Positions 7,262 through 13,943 of a stretch of 13,943 nt of DNA are shown in pieces. Position 1 is the stretch's first letter. Every line of letters starts with the position of its first letter. Under the pieces are notes generated by a model. It had not been told where the DNA came from, ran no database searches, and worked only from the letters and a program-made list of their open reading frames with translations. The position numbers and the translations under genes were made by a program. The DNA lies in contig JAOXYC010112222.1 in the NCBI GenBank assembly GCA_028565715.1, positions 1-13,943 of the forward strand, written 5' to 3'. Source of the stretch: Phoronis pallida (Eukaryota > Phoronida > Phoronidae).

Positions 7262-10200
7262 CTGTAATGGAAAGAAAGGGTAACATTTTAACAAGGATAA
7301 AAGCAGCTGATAAACTAGAGTTCAAAATGAAGTTTTAACAAATTTGTAGGCTAACAATGAATTAGGTTCAAAACAATCGCATATTAAAGAAAACTTTTTT
7401 TCATTACAGAAGTAAACAGCTGTGGAAATAAAATCTATGTCGCTCATTTGACTAACCGAATATCTAGCTTTCTGTTAGATGAAGGACACAAAGAAATGTA
7501 TAAAAGACAAAAGGTTTGGAACAGGTTGTGTTGCAAGAGCTGCAAACATTTTTTTGAGCCAAAGAGTGAAAATAAGTTGAAGTTTGGTGATAAATGAAGT
7601 TCTAAGTAAGACTCACTGCAAAATAACTATCACCCAATAAAAATAATTTAATTATATTGATTTTTAATGATAACAACTCACCTGATTTATAAAGCCATGA
7701 AAAACTAGTTCCTTTGCTAAATTTCTTGCTGTATCTTCGCTTGTAAAATCACACTCTAGCTTTCGATTCATTTTATCGTCCATTCTCAGTACGATTGTCA
7801 TCTGCAATATAGAGATTTTGAATTTTTTGAATTGCATAAACATTTATTTAACCAAATACAATTAATTACAACAAAGTTTTTTAGCATGTTAAATCATTAT
7901 AGATTAATTTAAGGGCTACTCTTTTTAATAATAGTGACATGTCATAATTTATTAGATATTAATAAAAGTTTTTATGTTGCGGTGAGGTGTCAAAATTGTG
8001 GCAGCATCAAGATTAAAGGTGGAGACTTGGATTAAGAGTTGAACAGGGCAATGGACAAGATACTTGAAATTATCATATGTGCATGCCTCTGTGATAATGA
8101 CTTATTGCATCTCGCTCGATTAATTTCCATTTGAGCCGAAATTTACACGACCTTCGGACTTGTAAATATCTGCTCAGATGAAAATTAATCTTGAGTGCAA
8201 TAACCGGTCAGACAAACACATACATTCTTTAACAGCAATTTACAATACCAAGAACTATTAAAAACATCTCAGTACTCATTAAAAAACGCCATTTCTAGTC
8301 CTTCCCTTTATTAAATCAAGTATTCTAAGTATTTCAGGGCCCTCAGTGACCTGATATTGAGGACATTACGAGGCTGCTTCCCCCCTCAAATTTATTCCAA
8401 AATCACATGAAATTCCCCCAAGAAGTGACCCAAAATTCCCCCCAAAAGTGAAAAAATTCCCCCCTTCAAAATTCAGGTTAAAAATACCTAAACAAGTTAA
8501 ACACCAAAAATTAATGTTTGAGCATACCAAATTGAATTTCCAAAGTAATTAACAGCAATTCTTAAAAAATCCTTAAATTTTTTTGATCAAATCTTTAAAA
8601 AAATCAACTTTAAAAAATCTTGTAACAAAAAAGGCAGCAGAAAATTCCCCCTTGTTTACAAAAATATGTGAAAATTTCCCCCTCTGAAGGCACAGGCCCC
8701 AGTCCCCAAAGTCGAGTGAGGGTCCTGTATTCTCTGTATTTCAATCCAACAACCAACCTGCGAGGATGGGGGTTCAGCATCTGTCTTGGTCACATTACAA
8801 GACAGGCTAACTATACAACGCTGCTCGGCATCAGCAGGTTCTGGAGTCTCAGACTTGATAGACTCTGCAACTTCAGGAGATGCCGGCCTCGGCCTTACAG
8901 GTTGAATATTACTGATTCCAAAGGCTGTCAGTGGGTAAATACCATTCCTGGAAATGTCAAGAAAGTTGATTGTTTATTCTAAATGAATTTCATACAGTGT
9001 ACTGGTGATGCTCTCAGTGAAAACCAAATGCAAGTGAAAACTTTATCTTATTATTTGTTTGACTAAGACATATGTCCTTTAATTTCATCAGCAAAATGAA
9101 GAAATTAGAATATTCTTTCACAGCATTCTAGACAAATAATATAATCTACAAAAGATTTGCAGATGAATGTTAAGATTTCTAAAATACCCACCTTACATCT
9201 TCTAAAAACTTTTCTAATTCTAAAACGGGTACTTGTTTCACTCTAAAAAAAAAGAGAGAACATATGTAAAAACCAGACTTATCAGACTGTTGAAATATAA
9301 TTTCCAGTTTAATTTACAATCAATATAACATACTACTAGTTTACAAGTCCTAACTGTGAAATTCTATGTTACCTCGGGGCAGAACAGGAAGTATCCTTAC
9401 CAATGAAAGTTATGGTTGAGGGCAACATTACTCTAGATTAACAATGGATGAACATTTAGATTCTCTAGAACTTCTTCAACTAGAAAATGAATGTACAAAT
9501 TTGATTTGTTTGATACTTCAAAATAAGAACAGTAACGCCTATTTACTGTATGAATACCTGCAGTCTAGGCCATATAGGAAATATTTCCAGCTCAATCTAA
9601 ACATCTAATTTCAAATACATAACAGAGTGCCCTCTATTGGCAATATAACAAAGCTGCTTACTGTAACTGGTGTTGCTCTCTACTATCTGACTGCTTGATT
9701 TCTGCAATGACCAGATCAGGATCAGGTCGTAGATGAGAGTTTTCTGTGATATTCTCTGCTAATGCATCTTCTGTAGAAAAAATGGGGTAATTTTTACAAT
9801 GGGTCCTTTTAAACTCTTGTTTGTGTATGTAGCACTAAAAACAGAACCAACCAGCTAGATTTGTTTTTTAGTCAAAATGGCAGATCCTCTTCGCAAGATG
9901 GTGGGTCATCATTAATAGAAAACTCCTAAATAAAACAGATTTCATATTTTTAGTTGAGTTTGAATTGTCAATGGTTAAAATGTGTTCAGAATTCTGAAAT
10001 GGACAATATAAACACAATTTCTAGTTGATTTGAATTTTGACCCAAGATCCTCACCAACAAGGAGACAGTATCTTTAAAGTATTCTTATTTATTTTTGTTT
10101 CAAAACACAAATACAGCAATGTTGACTCATTTGCTTGACTTACTGGCATGTTCTATGAAGTTATGTGCAGCTAGGAGTTTGAGTGAGTGAACTTCAAACA

Positions 10201-13200
10201 GAACTTTGTGGAATAATAATTCTCTAGCTGTCAGTCGGTCAACTGGATTCTTTCTTAGGCATGCTTCAATGAAGTCCTGTAAATAATCAACCAAAATAGA
10301 ATGTATAAACACACATAAGTAAAAAACACAATCCAAGACTAATTGCCAAAACCTAGTAATTATTGTTTCCTTATTTGAATGAATCAAAAAATTATTGAGT
10401 AAATCTAATTGATGTTTCATGATTGACTTTGAAATAGCACGATCGTTCCAGTTTCTTTGTAATAAAATCGACTGCTTTCTTTGATAGTACCATGAATTGG
10501 GAACCTCATATTTCATTTTTAAAATAAACCAATGATTGAGAACTGCTCTGTTCTTCAATTTGCCTTTCCCCGAGTTTAGGAAGACTTAAATGGTGTCAAG
10601 ACTAAAATTCTTCTCTACTAACTTTAGACTTTATAACAAACTAGACACCTTTCCTTTTAAGAAGTCCTTCCCACTTACTCTTTGCTGAAGATCTTCTAAT
10701 GACTCCAGTGTTTTGGTAATGGACTCCTCCGACACCTGTCTACCCGAGTCTCCGTTACCTTGAATCTCAAGTACCGCCATCTCCAGGGCACACATACCAA
10801 ACGAGTAGATGTCAACTGCAGTGGTGACGGGAGCTTTTTCTACAAACGTCAAAGAAACAGAATAACTTGTATGCCTGGATGGATTAAACACTTTGGTGGA
10901 TTGTTTCAATACACAGTTATTATCATCTATGTCATACTTGATCTCTATTTACACAACTGGTTACAGTTATCTATGGGTGAGAAGTAGTCTCTCCTACAGC
11001 ACATCTCAAACGATGGTCTGTTCTCCCTACGCGATAATCAAGTCTCGCTAAGTATATGTTGATTACGTCACTCCGCTTAAACACAGTCTCTTACTTTCGG
11101 TAAAATACCAGAAGACCCCCTGCGAATGATACAGTCCCTCGACCGGAGTCAAAGGGGCTAGAGTTCAGGCTAGGTGAGAAGGTGTGTAGCAGAAAATGCA
11201 GCTGATTCAAACATTTTCTTGGACCAAAGAACTGATGTTATGTCATTTAACTAATTATGAAAACCCCAGAAAACAATTTCAGAAATAATTCTTGGTTTCA
11301 AAAATCCAAGCCTAGCCCCGAGTCATAATAGGTTAAACAAAGTTCACTTACTAGAAGACACAATATTAGTATTTATTCATGACTACACATTACTTACCTC
11401 CAATTTCGGGTGCAATGTAGTGCATATTTTTAGGTATGTTCATAGTCTTGACATGTCTGTTGATTGCGTCGGGTGCCACTATAATGTAAAAACAAACAAC
11501 TTATAATCACTGACATTCTAAACTCTAAGTGCCATAGAAATCTAAATGTGCAGTTTAGCAGAGCTCTGTGCAGACTCAGTGTTAGATATTAGAACTAAAT
11601 GACAGTGCTTATGCAAGAATGCAACCTTGTGTTTGTTTTTGTTATGCTTCATATGCAACAATTTACTAACTAAAGGTGAAAGCAGTACCTGTCATACCTT
11701 TACCATGTTGTTTTTTGGTTTCTCTATACTATGTTCAGAATGCATTGCACATTGAAAAGTACAATTTACAATCTGAATAACATTTTTTTTTAGTAAATCA
11801 ACAGCATTTTCCAAAGACTGGTCCCTTCCTGTTCATGGACACACATACGGTCTGAAAGCATGATGGAAATTTCATCATGATATAATGAAAATAGCAATAA
11901 ATCCAGGCTCCCGGTTGTTATAGAATATGTTTTAAGTTGCTAAGCAGGCGACTACCACCATCTTTTTGAAAACGACAAGTCAACTATTGCGATCAGCTGC
12001 AGACATCCAAATGACTCTTTCAGAAACAAGCTCCATTAAAAACAAGACAAAAACAGTAAAGAAATTGAATGTGCTCGACTAAATGTATTTGGACTAAATG
12101 GTTTAAGCGTGACAATTCCAGTGGAGTAATGCGGAAGAAAAATTAGTACAATGGTACATCACAATAGCAAAAATATTCTACTGTACATAAAAGATACATA
12201 CAAATACTTGGGACACAGTAAATTCATAATAAACATTCACAACATTTGATTTGTTCAGTATAGTTTTTGACTCATTCAAAATGTACATAAATTATGACGA
12301 AATACATGACTTGAAGAAAAAACTCAATGTTTTTTAAAAACGAAGGTATATGTACAAGTGACTCACTTTCGAGAAACCATGGACCTGAAACGGTGAATAA
12401 ATCTCAAATGAGTAGTGTCTAAAGAGCAACACAGGGAGGTTAAGGTACACCAATCCCAAGTAATGGATGTGAAATTCAAATTTGGAGGTTCTGTCCATTT
12501 TTTCATTAGTTGGTTATTTTTTCTTGGTCATGACATTAACATGAATATAGGTGTACTGACAGTTAATGATGATTTAGACATAAGTTCAAATCCCGCTGGC
12601 ATTAGGTAGCACACAGAAATCTTTCATCCCTCACAGCTAAGGGGTTTCAATTGTGAGAGAGAACGCGAGTGTGAATGGAACCCTGGATATTTTGTTCATT
12701 TTGAAAATTCAGGTGATACTCCTACTCGTTATAAAGATAAGTAATTTAATTAATCCTCTTTTATGCCATAAAAATTATTCAAGTATTGGCAATGACCTGT
12801 CCAATATATGGTTTCCAGCTTTATATTGATATACGCTGGTTAACAAACAGAGCAAGCAAACTCTCTCAATGAAGACAGTGAGTCATATGTATGATAGCAC
12901 AGATGATTAATGTGAGCATAGCTTTAAAAACGGCAGAATGTTTATAAGAAAGTGTGTGGGGTGATAACGACTTGACGTTTCAAAAACAATAATAAAAGCA
13001 CGCTAATAAACAACATAAAATATTACATGAAATCTGAACATAGATTCATCATTTTCAATTCCAATATTGAAACTCATAAAAATAAACATCACAAATACTT
13101 GGGACTTATTTCTATAATTTATGAATTCGGACCATTTTACTTCAGAATTGAAATAAGCAGAGTCAAATCCAATTAAAATCCAAAATTGAAAAACATGTTC

Positions 13201-13943
13201 ACTTTGAAAAGAAGCATGAACCGATTCCTTTCTGATAATTGTTCTAGTTATGGAACACCAATGACAACATGTGTTGTTACTTCAATACATTGTACATTGG
13301 TATTTATCATTGGTAAATATTGATTTTTGGAAGGGTGCTTTAGACTAGCTATGTATTTTATTAAAGTCAATTTAGCCAATTATAGCATAACAACATAAAT
13401 GCCTTGATCTTTTTACTGACAACCAACTTTGTAAACTAAATGATTTATATAATTAGTCTTTCCTTATAAATGATGTGCAGGATGTTTTGTAGTGATATGG
13501 ATTAAGATATGCTTTTAATTCAGGAATTTCAAGTCAATTAATATAATTATAACAAAAAATTGTCTCTAACTATTTACTAACTGTGTCTATACACTCAGAG
13601 ATGTATTAAGCTGGTCTTTTTCGACAAAAATTGCTACATCACATCCAAATATGGTTGGGAGTTATACAAAAATACTTGATTACAAATCATTATTAAACTG
13701 GCCAGAAAGCCATGGACAAATCACTTGTGATCAGATTGCCTAATTCAAGGTTTTAATTCAGATATTTGATCACTCTTGAAATTATTGGTCAGTATTTAAT
13801 GGAAATTAAATTAAAATGACCATTCCAAATATCACTATTTTACCACAGACCATCAACAGTGTATGGCTGACAACGGCCAATACCATACCTGAGCCAATTT
13901 TGATGAGTCCGTTGTGTTGAATGAATATAGTGTCACATGTCAG
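7172..13943 (-). CDS. NRBP1: NRBP-family pseudokinase (nuclear receptor binding protein / Madm), 5'-truncated by window edge, nine exons
   Basis: Spliced coding parts, in order of transcription: 13943-13889, 11478-11398, 10839-10679, 10276-10144, 9770-9662, 9242-9192, 8947-8758, 7801-7682, 7261-7172. They sum to 990 nt, 329 codons plus TAA, with every phase matching across GT-AG introns. The product covers the kinase-like C-lobe and the NRBP-specific tail. Landmarks are LTCDTIFIQHNGLIKIGS, the activation-segment APE, the αF motif VDIYSFGMCALEMAVLEIQ, RLTARELLFH, FEVHSLKLLAAH, LEKFLEDVRNGIYPLTAF and a C-terminal helical region. These match animal NRBP closely from memory of the family. The DFG position reads IGS, so the magnesium-binding aspartate is absent, as expected for this pseudokinase. 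Known family roles, not shown here: scaffold in ER-Golgi trafficking, partner of TSC22/Bunched proteins, and substrate receptor with Elongin B/C. Vertebrates have NRBP1 and NRBP2; an invertebrate would normally have one gene, so the symbol is by family. Confidence 0.95.
7262..7681 (-). other. Last NRBP coding intron
   Basis: A 420-nt phase-0 intron, GTGAGT...TTACAG. No repeats or other features recognised. Confidence 0.8.
7682..7801 (-). CDS. NRBP1: NRBP exon (C-terminal helical domain)
   Basis: This is a 120-nt, phase 0-0 exon between TTGCAG| and CAG|GTGAGT. It encodes MTIVLRMDDKMNRKLECDF followed by a helical stretch to LAKELVFHGFINQ. It matches the NRBP C-terminal region (L..KLEDKLNR.L.CD...AAELV..GFI). 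The ATG is internal coding sequence, not a start. Confidence 0.9.
8102..8203. mobile_element. 102-bp foldback (hairpin) element in NRBP intron
   Basis: Arms of about 48 bp pair almost end to end. The left arm starts TTATTGCATCTCGCTCGATT, and the reversed right arm starts TTATTGCACTCAAGATTAAT. They then share ATTAATTT-CAT-TGAGC-GA-ATTTACA up to a 3-nt TTC loop (CGACC TTC GGACTTG). Several mismatches and a small gap indicate age. It lies in the 956-nt NRBP intron. Confidence 0.65.
8335..8727. mobile_element. 393-bp repeat with hAT-like ends and C-tract array, in NRBP intron
   Basis: The left end is CAGGGCCCTCAGTGAC (8335-8350). The right end, reversed, is CAGGACCCTCACTCGAC (8727-8711). It is bracketed by TATTCTAAGTATTT (8321-8334) and TATTCTCTGTATTT (8728-8741), a 14-bp direct repeat with two differences that abuts both ends. 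CAGGG termini recall hAT elements, but those duplicate 8 bp, so the class is uncertain. The interior has irregular units of AATTCCCCC spaced by A-rich and GTGA-containing sequence. The right end lies 30 nt from the splice donor of the exon at 8758. Confidence 0.5.
8378..8685 (+). repeat. Degenerate AAATTCCCCC motif array
   Basis: Six pyrimidine blocks (TTCCCCC with 5-6 C) follow AAA or AAATT, at about 8379, 8412, 8440, 8458, 8644 and 8676. Two are followed by an A-rich spacer and GTGA. It is part of the 393-bp element. Confidence 0.6.
8758..8947 (-). CDS. NRBP1: NRBP exon (NGIYPLTAF and proline-rich linker)
   Basis: This is a 190-nt exon from TTTCCAG| to TCGCAG|GTTGGT. It encodes R-NGIYPLTAFGISNIQPVRPR, then a Pro/Glu-rich linker containing SETPEPADAE and IVSLSCNV. 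NRBP proteins have the same order: NGIYPLTAFG, a proline-rich spacer, a TPEPAE-like run, then a short strand. The donor GTTGGT is weak compared with the others in this gene. Confidence 0.92.
9192..9242 (-). CDS. NRBP1: NRBP small exon (LEKFLEDV)
   Basis: This is a 51-nt exon after a TTTTTTTTTAG| tract. It encodes Q-VKQVPVLELEKFLEDV and the first two bases of Arg. The chosen donor is AAG|GTGGGT, because it yields the family sequence LEDVRNGIYPL. A competing GT five bases earlier would break the frame. Confidence 0.9.
9243..9661 (-). other. NRBP intron
   Basis: A 419-nt phase-2 intron (GTAAGC...TTTTTAG) with a long poly-T run directly at its acceptor. Nothing else seen. Confidence 0.8.
9662..9770 (-). 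CDS. NRBP1: NRBP exon (post-kinase linker)
   Basis: This is a 109-nt exon between CTACAG| and |GTAAGC. It encodes K-DALAENITENSHLRPDPDL followed by VIAEIKQSDSREHQL. It aligns with the NRBP stretch just after the pseudokinase domain (ENALEEITKN... AEI). It ends in phase 2. Confidence 0.88.
9771..10143 (-). other. NRBP intron carrying the solo palindrome arm
   Basis: A 373-nt phase-1 intron. Its only notable content is the 46-bp repeat at 10033-10078. Confidence 0.8.
10033..10078. repeat. Solo arm of the 5021-5106 palindrome family
   Basis: It matches 5062-5107 at 45 of 46 bases (CCCAAG instead of CCCCAG). It lies in the NRBP intron between the exons at 10144 and 9770. Only the right half is present; the sequence left of 10033 shows no matching left arm. 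Confidence 0.75.
10144..10276 (-). CDS. NRBP1: NRBP exon (end of kinase-like C-lobe)
   Basis: This is a 133-nt exon from TTTACAG|GAC to GCCA|GTAAGT (phase 1). It encodes DFIEACLRKNPVDRLTAREL then LFHKVLFEVHSLKLLAAHNF and IEHA. It includes the conserved C-lobe arginine (DR of PVDRLTA) and the NRBP-typical FEVHSLKLLAAH. The open frame continues upstream to 10558, but that part is intron. Confidence 0.95.
10277..10678 (-). other. NRBP intron
   Basis: A 402-nt phase-0 GTAAGT...ACAG intron. It is partly open in the frame of the downstream exon (to 10558), but the predicted residues there have no NRBP similarity. Nothing else seen. Confidence 0.8.
10679..10839 (-). CDS. NRBP1: NRBP exon (αF helix region)
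   Basis: This is a 161-nt exon after TTTGTAG|, ending in phase 0 at AGA|GTAAGT. It encodes EKAPVTTAVDIYSFGMCALE followed by MAVLEIQGNGDSG and an acidic helical stretch ending LEDLQQR. The DIYSFGMCALEMAVLEIQ run is the most diagnostic NRBP segment in the window. Upstream residues in the same open frame (10840-10909) are intron. Confidence 0.95.
10840..11397 (-). other. NRBP intron with a less AT-rich central stretch
   Basis: A 558-nt GT-AG intron in phase 1. Roughly 10980-11200 is visibly richer in G and C than its surroundings and contains TTACGTCA, a near-CRE. I find no coding exon there with compatible phase. Confidence 0.75.
11398..11478 (-). CDS. NRBP1: NRBP exon (activation segment, APE motif)
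   Basis: This is an 81-nt, phase 1-1 exon between TTATAG| and |GTAAGT. It completes Val and encodes APDAINRHVKTMNIPKNM followed by HYIAPEIG. The APE motif is kept, although the catalytic residues of the family are lost. The first residues match the NRBP pattern VAPD-IN-HVKT. Confidence 0.93.
11479..13888 (-). other. Large NRBP intron (2410 nt, phase 1)
   Basis: It separates the KIGS exon from the VAPD exon. Apart from the candidate microexon it contains short hairpins, such as ATGATGGAAATTTCATCAT near 11863 and ACAACATGTGTTGT near 13265, and no further recognisable gene on either strand. Confidence 0.85.
12367..12384 (-). CDS. NRBP1: Candidate 18-nt alternative microexon of NRBP
   Basis: On the minus strand the sequence reads TTTCAG|GTCCATGGTTTCTCGAAA|GTGAGT, a good acceptor and a consensus donor separated by 18 nt. 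The surrounding intron is phase 1. Inclusion keeps the frame and inserts G-P-W-F-L-E, while changing the following Val codon to Met (ATG, formed by A|TG). The insert would fall just after KIGS, at the start of the pseudokinase activation segment. Skipping it gives the usual KIGS-VAPD junction. The splice sites and frame are seen in the sequence; actual use is inferred. Chance occurrence in a 2.4-kb intron is possible. Confidence 0.5.
13889..13943 (-). CDS. NRBP1: NRBP exon 1 of window (partial, pseudo-catalytic loop end)
   Basis: It encodes LTCDTIFIQHNGLIKIGS plus the first base of the next codon (phase 1). This is the end of the pseudo-catalytic loop through the segment where active kinases have DFG. 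The donor is CAG|GTATGG. The exon continues past the right edge of the window. Confidence 0.93.

Larger units (their letters stand above)
7802..8757 (-). other. NRBP intron with two inserted elements
   Basis: A 956-nt phase-0 intron (GTTGGT...TTGCAG). Much of it is the 393-bp C-tract element and the 102-bp foldback; the rest is AT-rich with no other feature. Confidence 0.8.

Noticed and set aside
7087-7338. 83-residue plus-strand open frame
   Set aside because: Antisense to the terminal NRBP exon, which has a matching phase, acceptor and stop on the other strand.
8668-8982. 104-residue plus-strand open frame
   Set aside because: Antisense to the NRBP exon at 8758-8947; the minus-strand reading matches the family.
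11090-11150. Possible 25-nt cryptic exon (GCAG ... AAAGTAAGAG) on the minus strand
   Set aside because: Its length is not a multiple of three and would break the NRBP frame between phase-1 exons.
12583-12598. tRNA T-arm-like GTTCAAATCCCGC
   Set aside because: The flanking bases do not pair into a T stem, and no acceptor, D or anticodon arm is found upstream.
12415-12609. 64-residue plus-strand open frame in the large NRBP intron
   Set aside because: No domain or splice context; probably repeat-derived or chance.

Overview
The window looks like nuclear DNA of an invertebrate animal, most likely a bivalve or other mollusc. It is AT-rich, with GT-AG introns, short phase-matched exons and several small inverted-repeat mobile elements. 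The taxon is an inference from overall character and from the secreted von Willebrand A (VWA) gene; no sequence feature proves it. Two protein-coding genes can be reconstructed, both on the minus strand. Nothing on the plus strand survives scrutiny.

Left part (1-3700): a secreted VWA-domain protein. A signal-peptide exon (2963-3026) lies just downstream of a TATA box (3063-3070). It splices in phase 1 to a 594-nt exon (1334-1927) carrying one complete VWA domain with an intact metal-binding (MIDAS) motif. A second possible signal-peptide exon, also ending in phase 1, lies at 3616-3670 and may be an alternative first exon. The gene may end at a stop just past the VWA exon, or continue off the left edge. 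An approximately 880-bp Tc1/mariner-like non-autonomous element occupies 248-1129.

Middle part (3700-7170): about 3.5 kb without a recognisable gene. It holds a near-perfect TTAA-flanked palindrome (5021-5106), two unrecognised minus-strand reading frames next to it, a perfect CRE site (4471-4478), and a TTAA-flanked inverted-repeat element (6565-6966) that probably lies in the 3' UTR of the next gene.

Right part (7172-13943): the 3' two thirds or so of an NRBP (nuclear receptor binding protein / Madm) pseudokinase gene. Nine exons join in a continuous reading frame of 329 codons plus stop, from the pseudo-catalytic loop to the C-terminus; the 5' end lies beyond the right edge. Its introns hold a foldback element, a 393-bp C-tract-rich element close to a weak splice donor, and a solo arm of the palindrome at 5021-5106.

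The most interesting observation is an 18-nt, phase-preserving candidate microexon (12367-12384) in the largest NRBP intron. It would insert six residues immediately after the position where kinases carry DFG. The two genes have no evident functional connection; they are simply neighbours in the same orientation.
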